From Butyrivibrio sp. (GTDB taxonomy: Bacteria > Bacillota > Clostridia > Lachnospirales > Lachnospiraceae), in contig NZ_JAFRGN010000013.1 of assembly GCF_017433805.1 (NCBI RefSeq), forward strand, positions 186,001 to 250,000: a stretch of DNA of 64,000 bases, given 5' to 3'. This document shows, piece after piece, positions 1 to 8,671 of the stretch (the stretch's first letter is position 1; each line of letters opens with the position of its first letter). The translations under genes and the position numbers were made by a program. The notes under the pieces are model-generated. The model saw only the letters and a list, made by a program, of their open reading frames with translations, made no database searches and had not been told where the DNA came from.

Positions 1-1785
1 CTCAGATATTTTCTCTCAGATCACAACATTTCTGCTAACATAGTTGCATTTAGTGACTATGAAACTCTTTTTGCAGCTTTTGATAAAGAGGAAGTTGATC
101 TTATGGCTGCTGAAACAGATGGAACCTATGGTAGAAATCATGCAGAGGTTCTGATGAGCTTTGGGGCTTCAGATTATTACTTATGTGTTAATAAAGCAAG
201 AAAAGATCTTCTTATTGATCTTAACAGCGCTCAGGAACAGCTTTTTGCAGAGGAACCTAACTATGCGAGTCTTTTAAGGGATAAGTATTTCTCTGTCAGC
301 TTGACCAGCAGAGCTTTTACAAGATCCGAGAAAGAATGGCTTAACAGTAATGATAAGCTTTGTGTTGGCTATCTTAATAATTATCTTCCATATAGTGACA
401 CTGACAAAAATGGTAAAGCTATTGGTATAGTTACTGACGTTGTGCCAGAGATACTGAGTACTCTTGGAATTAATACTGTTAAGATATCGTACGTTGGATA
501 CGATGATTATGATTCATTGACAACAGCTCTTTCTGCCGGTGACATAGATGTTGCTTTCCCAGTAGGTGGCGGCTTATACTACTCAGAGGAAGATGGTCTG
601 TATCTTTCTAATCCTGTGCTTTCTTCTATAACTAACCTTATTTACAGCAATGAATATATCAGTGCTTCTTCATCTGATTTTGCTGTTAATGAGAATAACA
701 ACATGCAGTATTACTACATTAAGACCCATTATCCGGAATCAACCATTTCTTTTTATCCATCTACGGAGAAATGTCTTGAAGCTGTTGTAAAAGGTGATGC
801 CAAGTGCACTACCTTAAATGGCCTTAGAACCAACGACCTTCTCAAAAACAGAGCCTATAGAAAGCTTTCCTTCAGGCAGCTGAGCTATAGTGATAACAGA
901 TGCTTTGGTGTAAGAATCGGTAACGAAGGTCTGCTTAAGATATTTAATCGTGGCATTGGAATTCTTGGACAGGATTATGCTGTGAATCTGGCTTATCAGT
1001 ATTCTCAGAAGCTCTATAAGCATACAGTTCTGGATGGCATTATAGATAATCTTTGGATTATTACAACTCTTGTTAGTATTATTGTTATCCTGATCGTAAT
1101 TATCTATCTTAGAGACAGAGGCAGAGCAGTTTCTGCAATCAGAGAAAAAGAGCTTGCGAGGAATGAAATGGAAGAGGCTAACAGATCCAAGACTCTTTTC
1201 CTTACAAAGCTTTCTGAAGATATGCGCGAATTTGTTACTTTTATAGTTAACAATGTTAACACTGCTTATGAACATGTTGATGAACCTCATGCGGTTGCTT
1301 TTCTTGGAAGAGTAAATAACTCATGTGAGCATTTGCTATGGCTTATAGATGATATTCACGATTTAAGTAGCGTTGAGAGCGGACAGAATTCTGATGATGA
1401 TGAGAATATTAATTTCAGACAGTTTATAAATGATCTGAAAAATTCATCAAGTCAAAACATAAACGACACAATTAGCAGTTATAATTTCAAGGGTAGAAGA
1501 GTTCTGATAGTTGACAGGCTCAAGGATATCCAGATAACTGCAGCTCAGATCATGAAAAAGGTTGGCTTTGAAGTTCAGATAGCAACTGATGGAACAGAAG
1601 CTTTGAACATAATTAATGCAGCTCCTGCTGGATATTTTGATTTTATCCTCATCGACATTCAGGCTCCAAACGTCGAAGGCTATGAGGCTTCAAGACAGAT
1701 ACGTCGTATTAATGACAGGGATAAAGCTAGTATTCCAATTGCGGCTTTTTCTGCTGATGCCTTCAGAAATTTAAAAGAGGTATGA
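1..1785 (+). CDS. Degenerate hybrid sensor kinase-like protein (5' partial)
   Basis: The reading frame is open from base 1, so the start lies outside the window. The visible part has extracellular solute-binding (SBP_bac_3-like) repeats up to about base 1010, one transmembrane segment near bases 1045-1110, a short helical stretch and a receiver domain from about 1495. The helical stretch matches the dimerisation region of hybrid histidine kinases, but the expected SHDIRTP motif reads SEDMREF, so the phospho-accepting His is Glu (codon 1216-1218). Only about 35 residues separate it from the receiver, so the ATPase domain is missing. The receiver keeps the phospho-Asp (codon 1654-1656, LIDIQ) but has VDR in place of VDD, and it stops before the conserved Lys. 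It probably senses a small ligand and signals by contact, not as a kinase (inference). The stop sits 4 bases before the next start, which implies translational coupling. Confidence 0.75.
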   Translation, partial: LRYFLSDHNISANIVAFSDYETLFAAFDKEEVDLMAAETDGTYGRNHAEVLMSFGASDYYLCVNKARKDLLIDLNSAQEQLFAEEPNYASLLRDKYFSVSLTSRAFTRSEKEWLNSNDKLCVGYLNNYLPYSDTDKNGKAIGIVTDVVPEILSTLGINTVKISYVGYDDYDSLTTALSAGDIDVAFPVGGGLYYSEEDGLYLSNPVLSSITNLIYSNEYISASSSDFAVNENNNMQYYYIKTHYPESTISFYPSTEKCLEAVVKGDAKCTTLNGLRTNDLLKNRAYRKLSFRQLSYSDNRCFGVRIGNEGLLKIFNRGIGILGQDYAVNLAYQYSQKLYKHTVLDGIIDNLWIITTLVSIIVILIVIIYLRDRGRAVSAIREKELARNEMEEANRSKTLFLTKLSEDMREFVTFIVNNVNTAYEHVDEPHAVAFLGRVNNSCEHLLWLIDDIHDLSSVESGQNSDDDENINFRQFINDLKNSSSQNINDTISSYNFKGRRVLIVDRLKDIQITAAQIMKKVGFEVQIATDGTEALNIINAAPAGYFDFILIDIQAPNVEGYEASRQIRRINDRDKASIPIAAFSADAFRNLKEV

Positions 1786-1789
1786 CTAA

Positions 1790-2662
1790 ATGAATAAACT
1801 TGTTAATCAGCTTGAGAGAAAATTTGGAAAGTATGCAATTCCGAATCTCTCAATGTATATTGTGGCATTGTATGTCATTGGTTATGTACTTGTTGGTTTT
1901 GCGCCTGCAAGCCTTAATTTGCCGGTGTATCTTTCTCTTAATCCAGAGAGAATCCTTCACGGACAGGTATGGAGACTGGTTTCATGGCTTATAATTCCAC
2001 CAACTTCTGTGAGTTTACTTGTTATCATCACACTTATTTTCTATTATTTTGTTGGCTCTAATATGGAGCGCACAATTGGCACATTCAGATATAACCTGTT
2101 TATTTTCAGTGGAATTATCCTGATGATAATTGGCGCATTCATTGCCTATGGTATATACTATTTACTTGCGCCAGAGCTTACACCTGCAATTATGCAGAGT
2201 GCATCTTCATATTTTAATGTTTATTACATTCAGCAGGTTGTATTTTTGGCCTTTGCAATTCTTTATCCTGATGTACAGGTACTTCTCATGTTTATTATCC
2301 CTATCAAGGTTAAATACATGGGTATTGCTTATGGAGTTCTTCTTATTTGGGAAGGTATTTCCGGACTTAGAATTGCTAACTTCTGCGTATTTTTCTCAAT
2401 TGGTTCACAGCTCCTTAATCTTTTATTGTTCTATCTTCAGCTTGGTAAGCTCTCAAGATTCAAACCAAAAGAGGTTAAGAGAAGAACTGAGTTTCAGAGA
2501 AATGCCAGAATGACTCCTAAGGGAGTTACAAGACATAAATGCGCTGTTTGTGGAAGAACAGAAGAGACTAATCCAGATCTGGAATTCAGATTCTGTTCAA
2601 AGTGTAATGGTAATTATGAATATTGCCAGGATCATCTTTTTACACATCAGCATGTTCAGTAA
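1790..2662 (+). CDS. Rhomboid-like membrane protein with C-terminal zinc ribbon, probably non-proteolytic
   Basis: This 290-residue integral membrane protein has about six hydrophobic segments in residues 20-215. Residues around 55-70 carry the GQVWRLVSW signature seen in rhomboid and TMEM115/Derlin-like folds. I find no GxSG serine motif and no matching catalytic His, so it looks like an inactive rhomboid. After the last membrane helix, residues about 248-285 form a cysteine/histidine-rich knuckle (HKCAVCGR, FCSKCNGNYEYCQDH) that probably binds zinc on the cytoplasmic side. The start overlaps an AAAGAGGT ribosome site inside the end of the upstream gene. The gene lies between a kinase-like and a sigma-like gene. 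A role as a membrane partner or adaptor is inference. Confidence 0.7.
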   Translation: MNKLVNQLERKFGKYAIPNLSMYIVALYVIGYVLVGFAPASLNLPVYLSLNPERILHGQVWRLVSWLIIPPTSVSLLVIITLIFYYFVGSNMERTIGTFRYNLFIFSGIILMIIGAFIAYGIYYLLAPELTPAIMQSASSYFNVYYIQQVVFLAFAILYPDVQVLLMFIIPIKVKYMGIAYGVLLIWEGISGLRIANFCVFFSIGSQLLNLLLFYLQLGKLSRFKPKEVKRRTEFQRNARMTPKGVTRHKCAVCGRTEETNPDLEFRFCSKCNGNYEYCQDHLFTHQHVQ

Positions 2663-2671
2663 AGGAGTAAC

Positions 2672-3448
2672 ATGGGAAACATCGACAATAAAGAAAAAGA
2701 GTTTGCAGAAACACTTAAACTCGTGACCAGAACAGCAAGAGAAAATAAGAACCTTATTACAAGTGATGAGGTTAGAGAAGCTTTTTCATCACTTGATCTT
2801 GATGATAAACAGTTTGAAATGGTTTTTGAATACCTCAAAGCTCGTAAGATTGGAGTTGATGAGGAAGCAGTTTTTTCTGATGAAGAGCTGACTGACGAAG
2901 AGACCAATTATCTTAATTCATATCTTGAGAGCCTCAAGGAGCTTCCTACATATACTGACGGAGAGAAGAAAGCAATTTCAATGTCTGCTATAGCTGGTGA
3001 TAAAGATGCTCAGAATAAGCTTATTGAATGTTTTTTACCGCTGGTTGTAGATGTAGCAAGAATGTATACAGAACAGGGAGTATTTCTTGAAGATCTTATT
3101 GGAGAAGGAAATTTTGCTCTTACTAAGGGCGTTACAATGCTTGATGCAGTTGGTGAACCTGAGGAAGTAGAAAGCTTTTTATACAAGATGATGCTTGATG
3201 CTATGGAAGCAACTATCGAGAACAATCTTGCGGAAGATGCAGGAGAACAGAAAGTACTCAAGCTTGTTCAGGAGGTTGCTGATAAAGCTACTGAACTTGC
3301 CCAGGACCTCAGGAGAAAAGTTACCGTCAAAGAGCTTATGGATGAAACAGGCTGGGATGAAGATAAGATCAGAAGTGCCATTAAGTTCAGTGGTGATAAT
3401 ATAGAAGATCTTGAGAGCGGAGACAGCAAGAAGAAACAGGATGAATAA
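2672..3448 (+). CDS. Sigma-70-like protein lacking region 4
   Basis: This 258-residue soluble, acidic protein resembles housekeeping sigma factors over its first two thirds. Residues 1-65 look like region 1.1. Residues about 75-150 match regions 1.2 to 2.2, including LPLVVDVARMYTEQG and DLIGEGN, the counterpart of DLIQEGN that contacts the RNA polymerase clamp. The -10 recognition helix (FSTYATWWIRQAI in true sigmas) is replaced by ESFLYKMMLDAMEATIEN. Residues about 180-245 resemble region 3. Region 4, which binds the -35 element, is absent. It could hold core RNA polymerase without recognising a normal promoter. An AAAGGAG site precedes the ATG, and the gene is 9 bases after the rhomboid-like gene. 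Competing with sigma or modulating core enzyme is inference. Confidence 0.7.
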   Translation: MGNIDNKEKEFAETLKLVTRTARENKNLITSDEVREAFSSLDLDDKQFEMVFEYLKARKIGVDEEAVFSDEELTDEETNYLNSYLESLKELPTYTDGEKKAISMSAIAGDKDAQNKLIECFLPLVVDVARMYTEQGVFLEDLIGEGNFALTKGVTMLDAVGEPEEVESFLYKMMLDAMEATIENNLAEDAGEQKVLKLVQEVADKATELAQDLRRKVTVKELMDETGWDEDKIRSAIKFSGDNIEDLESGDSKKKQDE

Positions 3449-3857
3449 TATAGTTAACGAAGACGATTTTAAATATTACATGCAGGATATAGAAAGATAT
3501 TATTTTGGAGCTCGCTATAATTATAACGAGCTCTTAAATAATGAAATGGTTCCTTTCAAATTCAAGACTATTATTACTAAATATATTAAGGATGATGTTG
3601 ATTACGATACTACATTAGAGAGCCATTTATTTTATCTGGATCATACCAAATACGATTATAGGATCTACAAACAACTTAAAGCGAGAGTTCGAGTTTCCCA
3701 GTACAAGAATCCTGATAATCAGAGTAAGGGATTTAAAGAGAAGATATATACTGTAGAACAGCTTTCTAAGATTTCACCAGATGAGAAGGTGAGACAGGGA
3801 ATGATCATAAGAGAGCTTATTCTTTCTAAGCTTGCGTTATTTGGATTTATGGCATAA
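3441..3857 (+). CDS. Conserved-looking hypothetical protein, last gene of operon
   Basis: Encodes 138 residues that I do not recognise. The protein is rich in Tyr, Lys and acidic residues, has no signal peptide or membrane helix, and is probably a mostly helical cytoplasmic protein. The frame is open further upstream to a TTG at 3411, but the ATG at 3441 is preferred because it gives the usual 8-base overlap with the end of the sigma-like gene and has a weak AGAAACAGG site before it. The gene is followed directly by a strong bidirectional terminator. Co-expression with the sigma-like protein is likely from the overlap; function is unknown. Confidence 0.65.
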   Translation: MNNIVNEDDFKYYMQDIERYYFGARYNYNELLNNEMVPFKFKTIITKYIKDDVDYDTTLESHLFYLDHTKYDYRIYKQLKARVRVSQYKNPDNQSKGFKEKIYTVEQLSKISPDEKVRQGMIIRELILSKLALFGFMA

Positions 3858-3861
3858 AAAA

Positions 3862-3892
3862 ACCACCTGAGTGATCAGGTGGTAATTTTTTG
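3862..3892. terminator. Bidirectional intrinsic terminator
   Basis: A perfect 9-bp stem (ACCACCTGA / TCAGGTGGT) with a GTGA loop has a run of A on its left and a run of T on its right. It lies between the plus-strand operon ending at 3857 and the minus-strand rpmB ending at 3908, so it can end transcription from both sides. Confidence 0.9.
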
Positions 3893-3907
3893 AACTAATT
3901 CTTTCGA

Positions 3908-4093
3908 TTAAGCTCTTTCTACTTTGTTTGATCTAAGGCAGCTTGCGCAAACGTGCATTCTCTTAGTAGAGCCATTAACCTTACAAGCAACGTGCTGAAC
4001 GTTTGACTTCCAAACTCTGTTAGATCTTCTATGAGAATGGCTTACGTTGTTTCCGAAATGAACGCCCTTGCCACAAATATCACATTTAGCCAT
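3908..4093 (-). CDS. rpmB: 50S ribosomal protein L28
   Basis: A 61-residue basic protein that is a structural part of the large ribosomal subunit. The start MAKCDICGKG and the later CASC pair give the four-cysteine, zinc-binding form of L28. SHSHRRSNR and the RMHVCASCLRS tail are typical of the family, and the length is normal. A strong AAGGAGGTG site precedes the ATG. The gene is transcribed alone and divergently from the yloU-fakA-recG block, the same neighbourhood as in Bacillus and many Clostridia. Confidence 0.97.
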   Translation of the reverse strand: MAKCDICGKGVHFGNNVSHSHRRSNRVWKSNVQHVACKVNGSTKRMHVCASCLRSNKVERA

Positions 4094-4163
4094 TTTGACA
4101 CCTCCTTATAAGCCATGTAATGTTTAAATCTAATCAACTACGTGCGTTATCCGCAACATTGAT

Positions 4164-4192
4164 ATATTAGCAGAAAGTAATTCTAATTGCAA
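4164..4192 (-). promoter_or_regulatory. rpmB promoter
   Basis: Read on the minus strand: -35 TTGCAA, a 17-base spacer, -10 TAATAT. The leader to the rpmB start is about 65 bases and contains the GCGGATAACGC stretch, which could pair weakly. This is a sigma-A type promoter by sequence alone. Confidence 0.75.
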
Positions 4193-4286
4193 GCAAATAT
4201 TTCAAAAAATATGGTGGTTTTTTTATAAAACTGCTATTATAATACTATATGTATGCGAAAAAATGGCATTATTAAGGAGGAATTAT

Positions 4287-4649
4287 ATGAAGGCTTCTAT
4301 AGTGAATACGCATATGGGAAATATTTCTATTGATAATGAAGTTATTGCCCAGTACGCAGGCGCTGTTGCCATGGAATGCTTCGGCATTGTCGGAATGGCA
4401 AATGTTAATGTCAAGGATGGACTTGTAAGTCTGCTTAAACGTGATTCAATGACAAGAGGAATTAATGTAACTCTGGATGATGACAATAAACTTAAGCTTG
4501 ACTTCCATGTTATAGTAGCGTATGGTGTAAGCATTTCTGCTGTGTCAGAAAATCTTATTAGTACAGTTAAATATAAAGTAGAGGAATTTACGGGGCTTGA
4601 AATCGAGAAGATCAATATCTACATCGAAGGCGTCCGTGTAATAGACTAA
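4287..4649 (+). CDS. yloU: Asp23/Gls24 family envelope stress response protein
   Basis: A 120-residue protein of the Asp23/Gls24 family, small cytoplasmic proteins linked to cell envelope homeostasis. The start ATG at 4287 is chosen over an earlier in-frame ATG at 4263 because AAGGAGG lies at 4274-4280, six bases before it. The sequence shows family features: an N-terminal GNISIDNEVIAQYAG, then the AMECFGIVGMAN segment, and a C-terminal beta-rich IEKINIYIEGVRV. It is the yloU ortholog by position, just upstream of fakA and divergent from rpmB. A TATAAT at 4238-4243 is a possible -10 element, although I see no good -35 at 17 bases. Confidence 0.92.
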   Translation: MKASIVNTHMGNISIDNEVIAQYAGAVAMECFGIVGMANVNVKDGLVSLLKRDSMTRGINVTLDDDNKLKLDFHVIVAYGVSISAVSENLISTVKYKVEEFTGLEIEKINIYIEGVRVID

Positions 4650-4680
4650 TTCGATTGCAAGTTCTAGGAGGAATTTTATT

Positions 4681-6456
4681 TTGAGTAACAATGCTATTGA
4701 CGCTAAGATGCTGTCAAAAATGTTTTTGACTGGTGCCAAGAACCTTGAGGCTAAAAAGGAATGGATCAACGAACTTAATGTATTCCCAGTACCTGATGGT
4801 GATACCGGCACAAATATGACAATGACTATTATGTCAGCAGCCAAGGAAGTTAGCAACCTGGGTGATAGCGCTAATATGGAAGCTATCTGTAAGGCAATTT
4901 CTTCCGGTTCACTTCGTGGAGCAAGAGGTAACTCTGGAGTTATTTTATCTCAGCTTCTTCGTGGTTTTACTAAGGTAGTTAAGGCTCACGATGAAGTAGA
5001 TGTTAAGATTCTTGCAGATGCCTTTGATAAAGCTGTAGAGACTGCTTACAAGGCTGTTATGAAGCCTAAGGAAGGCACAATTCTTACAGTAGCTAAGGGC
5101 GCAGCAGAGAAGGCTCGTGAGCTTTCAGCTGAAGGTGTTCAGGATTTAGAGAAATTCGGCGCAGAAGTTATCAAGTATGCTGATGAAGTTCTTGCCAAGA
5201 CTCCTGATATGCTTCCTGTACTTAAGCAGGCTGGAGTTGTAGATTCAGGCGGACAGGGACTTATGCAGGTTCTCAAGGGAGCACTTGATGGTTTCCTTGG
5301 TAAGGAAATAGATCTTTCTATATCTGAAGAGCAGGTTACACCAGGTGCCAGAAATAAGGCTGAGGCCAAGGAAGAAGATATTAAGTTTGGCTATTGCACA
5401 GAATTTATCGTTCTTCTTAATAAACCTCTTAATGTTAAACAGGAAATTGATTTCAAAGGCTTCCTTGAGTCAATTGGTGATAGTATCGTATTAGTTGCAG
5501 ACGATGAGATCTGTAAGGTCCATGTACATTCTAATGATCCAGGTCTTGCTATTCAGAGAGCTCTTATGTACGGACAGCTTTCTAATATGAAGATCGACAA
5601 CATGAGAATGGAGCATAGAGAGAAACTCTTCCACGAGAATAACGATGGATCATGGGCTGAGATCAAGACAGAGATCAACGGAGCTGCAGAGCTCACACCT
5701 ACATATTCAAGAGACGATGATATTCCTCTTGGCAAGAAGGTTGAGTTTGGTGACAAGACTCCAGCTGCTCCAGAAGAGCCACGTAAGGATATCGGATTTG
5801 TTACTGTATGTGCAGGTTCTGGACTTGCTGAGATATTCAGAGGCCTTGGAGTTGATTATGTAATCGAGGGTGGTCAGACAATGAACCCTAGCACAGCTGA
5901 TATTCTTGATGCTGTTGATAAGGTTAATGCTGATACAGTTATCGTACTTCCTAACAATAAGAACATCATTCTTGCAGCTAATCAGGCAGCAATCATGTCT
6001 GAGGACAATGCAGATGGCAAGAAGATCGTAGTAGTTCCTTCTAAGACTGTTCCTCAGGGAATCACAGCTATTATCAACTATGTACCTGAGACACCTGTTG
6101 ATGATGTTGTGGCTGCTATGACAGAGTCGCTCACTACAGTTAATACAGGTGAGGTTACATACGCTGTCAGAGATACCAAGATTGATGACGTTGAGATCAA
6201 GCAGGGCGATTACATGGGAATCGGCGATGCAGGAATCCTTGCAGTAGGCGGAGAAATTGCTGACGTTACATTTGATATGCTTGATAAGATGATGAGCGAG
6301 GATCGTGAGCTTATCAGTATCTACTATGGTAGCGATGTAGACGAGAATGAAGCTGATGCACTCAGGAGCAGAGTAAGTGATAAGTTCCCTCAGTGTGATG
6401 TAGAGCTTCAGTTTGGCGGTCAGCCAATTTACTATTATATTGTTTCTGCAGAATAA
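4681..6456 (+). CDS. fakA: Fatty acid kinase catalytic subunit FakA (YloV, DAK2 domain)
   Basis: This 591-residue protein matches FakA, which phosphorylates fatty acids presented by a FakB (DegV-family) carrier so that they enter phospholipid synthesis. The N-terminal DAK2 kinase domain (residues about 1-205) holds the metal/nucleotide motif VPDGDTGTNM and the GARGNSGVILSQ loop. A middle domain and a C-terminal DegV-like YloV domain (about 345-591, with VVPSKTVPQG and GDYMGIGDAGI) follow. The start codon is TTG at 4681, supported by AGGAGG at 4666-4671. A terminator follows. The DegV-family gene at 8672 is a candidate FakB partner. Confidence 0.93.
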   Translation: MSNNAIDAKMLSKMFLTGAKNLEAKKEWINELNVFPVPDGDTGTNMTMTIMSAAKEVSNLGDSANMEAICKAISSGSLRGARGNSGVILSQLLRGFTKVVKAHDEVDVKILADAFDKAVETAYKAVMKPKEGTILTVAKGAAEKARELSAEGVQDLEKFGAEVIKYADEVLAKTPDMLPVLKQAGVVDSGGQGLMQVLKGALDGFLGKEIDLSISEEQVTPGARNKAEAKEEDIKFGYCTEFIVLLNKPLNVKQEIDFKGFLESIGDSIVLVADDEICKVHVHSNDPGLAIQRALMYGQLSNMKIDNMRMEHREKLFHENNDGSWAEIKTEINGAAELTPTYSRDDDIPLGKKVEFGDKTPAAPEEPRKDIGFVTVCAGSGLAEIFRGLGVDYVIEGGQTMNPSTADILDAVDKVNADTVIVLPNNKNIILAANQAAIMSEDNADGKKIVVVPSKTVPQGITAIINYVPETPVDDVVAAMTESLTTVNTGEVTYAVRDTKIDDVEIKQGDYMGIGDAGILAVGGEIADVTFDMLDKMMSEDRELISIYYGSDVDENEADALRSRVSDKFPQCDVELQFGGQPIYYYIVSAE

Positions 6457-6471
6457 AATATGAGATAATAC

Positions 6472-6503
6472 AGTCGGGTCTAATTATAGGCCCGACTCTT
6501 TTT
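6472..6503 (+). terminator. Intrinsic terminator after fakA
   Basis: A 9-bp stem AGTCGGGTC / GGCCCGACT (one G-T pair) with a TAATTATA loop is followed by CTTTTTATTTAT. It lies just upstream of recG, so recG may be partly read through or have its own weak promoter. Confidence 0.85.
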
Positions 6504-6532
6504 ATTTATATTTGACAATAGGGGACATAACT

Positions 6533-8602
6533 TTGGGGAAAAGAGAACTTGATGAAAATGTTATAAATCTTAAGGGCGTAGGCGAGAAAACAGCTAAGCT
6601 CTTTGAAAAATGTGGTATCAGAACTGTTGGGGATCTTCTAACATATTATCCAAGATGCTATGACGGATTTGAAACTCCTGTCAGGGCCTGCGACGTACGC
6701 TCTGGGCAGATCAATTCTGTTAAGCTCACTATTATTGGCAGCATTACTAAGAGACGAGTTCGCAATCTTTCTATTATTGCGTTCGAAGCTGCTGATCAGA
6801 CTGGCAAAATTAAAATGACATATTTTAATGCACCATATCTTGCGTCTTCCCTTAAGAGTGGAACTACCCATATTTTCAGAGGAATGGTTCAAAAGAAAGG
6901 CTCTTTTTATACAATGGACCAGCCCAAGATGTACTCACAGGAAGAGTATGCTTCTCTGGTGGGCCGACTTATGCCAAGGTATCCACTTGTAAAAGGTCTT
7001 ACTAATAACGCTATCGTCAAAGCTATGGAGCAGGCTTTCATTAACGTAGGGCAGCTCCAGGAATATGTTCCAGAGGACATTCTTAATAGATTAAAGCTTA
7101 TAGGTTATTCAGATGCTGTCAGAAGCATACATTTTCCGGATAATGAAAAAAGGCTTGAGGATGCCCGTAGAAGGCTTGCTTATGACGAATTTCTTTTGTT
7201 TGTCATTAAGCTAAGACTCCTTAAGATGAATCAGGAAGAGATAGCCAATTCTTTTCCTATGGTGGAAGTATCTGAAACAAGGAGACTACTTGAAGTTTTG
7301 CCATATAAGCTGACAAATGCCCAGCAGCTGGCATGGGAAGATATTCAAAATGATCTATCGGGCCCAGCTGTAATGAATAGGCTCATTCAGGGCGACGTAG
7401 GATCTGGTAAAACAGTCATAGCTTTACTTGCTCTTTTGACTGCTGCTGCAAACGGCTATCAGGGTGCACTTATGGCGCCAACAGAAGTTCTTGCAGCTCA
7501 GCATTTTGAAAGCTTTAAGGAACTTATCGAGAAATACAATATCCAGCATCTTAAGCCAGTTCTTTTGACAGGAGCACTTTCTGCCAAGGTTAAAAAAGAA
7601 GCGCAGAGACTCATAAGTGAAGGTGAAGTAAACTGTATTATCGGAACAAATGCCCTTATTCAGGAAAAGGTTAATTACAAAAATCTTGCTCTTGTTGTAA
7701 CGGATGAGCAGCACAGATTTGGGGTAAGACAGAGAGAAGCGCTTGCGGGAAAGGGCTTAAATACTCATGTCTTGGCTATGAGTGCAACGCCTATACCAAG
7801 AACTCTTGCAATCATTCTGTATGGAGACCTTCATATTTCTATTATTAATGAGCTTCCTGGTGGAAGACTTCCAATCAAGAACTGTGTAGTGGGAACTGAG
7901 TACAGACCTACCGCCTATAAGTTCATAAAAGATCAGGTTGAAGCCGGAAGACAGGCCTATGTCATTTGTCCTATGATCGAAGAGGGAGAAATGGACGGTG
8001 TAACAAACGTTGTTGATTATACGGAAGTACTCAGGGAAAACCTTCCTCCAAGCATAAATGTTGCGATGTTACATGGCAAAATGAAGCCAGCTCAGAAAGA
8101 TGAGATAATGGAAGCCTTTGCCAGAAAAGATATAGATGTTCTGGTATCAACAACTGTAATAGAGGTTGGCATCAATGTGCCTAACGCTACGGTTATGATG
8201 ATAGAAAATGCCGAAAGATTTGGTTTGTCTCAGCTCCATCAGCTGCGAGGACGAGTTGGACGAGGTGGGTACCAGTCCTATTGCATTTTCCTTAATACAT
8301 CAGAGAGCGATGAAGCCAAGCAGCGCCTTGATATTATGAATAAGACTAATGATGGCTTTAAAATAGCAGAAGAGGATCTTCGTCAAAGAGGTCCTGGAGA
8401 TCTGTTTGGTGTCAGACAGAGTGGCGACCTTAATTTCAGGCTTGGAGATATCTACCACGATGCAGACCTGGTCAAGGAATCAGCTATGGATGCTGACAGG
8501 ATTTTATCTCAGGATCCGGAATTGACACTTCCACAATATAGTGTACTTAAAGACAAAATAACCACAAAATCTGCAAATTCGGTTGACTTTGCTACTTTAT
8601 AA
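6533..8602 (+). CDS. recG: ATP-dependent DNA helicase RecG
   Basis: About 689 residues, the usual RecG length. RecG remodels stalled forks and branch-migrates Holliday junctions. It has an N-terminal wedge/OB domain (residues about 10-240, with LKGVGEKTAKLF), helicase motif I GDVGSGKT, motif II DEQH (VVTDEQHRFGVRQ), the motif III region MSATPIPRTLA, and C-terminal VIEVGINVPNA and QLRGRVGRG. The preferred start is TTG at 6533, which has AGGGGA seven bases upstream; an in-frame TTG at 6512 lies almost inside the preceding terminator. The rpmB-yloU-fakA-recG order is conserved in Firmicutes. Confidence 0.95.
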   Translation: MGKRELDENVINLKGVGEKTAKLFEKCGIRTVGDLLTYYPRCYDGFETPVRACDVRSGQINSVKLTIIGSITKRRVRNLSIIAFEAADQTGKIKMTYFNAPYLASSLKSGTTHIFRGMVQKKGSFYTMDQPKMYSQEEYASLVGRLMPRYPLVKGLTNNAIVKAMEQAFINVGQLQEYVPEDILNRLKLIGYSDAVRSIHFPDNEKRLEDARRRLAYDEFLLFVIKLRLLKMNQEEIANSFPMVEVSETRRLLEVLPYKLTNAQQLAWEDIQNDLSGPAVMNRLIQGDVGSGKTVIALLALLTAAANGYQGALMAPTEVLAAQHFESFKELIEKYNIQHLKPVLLTGALSAKVKKEAQRLISEGEVNCIIGTNALIQEKVNYKNLALVVTDEQHRFGVRQREALAGKGLNTHVLAMSATPIPRTLAIILYGDLHISIINELPGGRLPIKNCVVGTEYRPTAYKFIKDQVEAGRQAYVICPMIEEGEMDGVTNVVDYTEVLRENLPPSINVAMLHGKMKPAQKDEIMEAFARKDIDVLVSTTVIEVGINVPNATVMMIENAERFGLSQLHQLRGRVGRGGYQSYCIFLNTSESDEAKQRLDIMNKTNDGFKIAEEDLRQRGPGDLFGVRQSGDLNFRLGDIYHDADLVKESAMDADRILSQDPELTLPQYSVLKDKITTKSANSVDFATL

Positions 8603-8671
8603 AAGTAAGATATCTTTAGTTGATTATGAAAATAGGAGTATTATCGGCTAATTGCCGGGACAGGGGATAAC

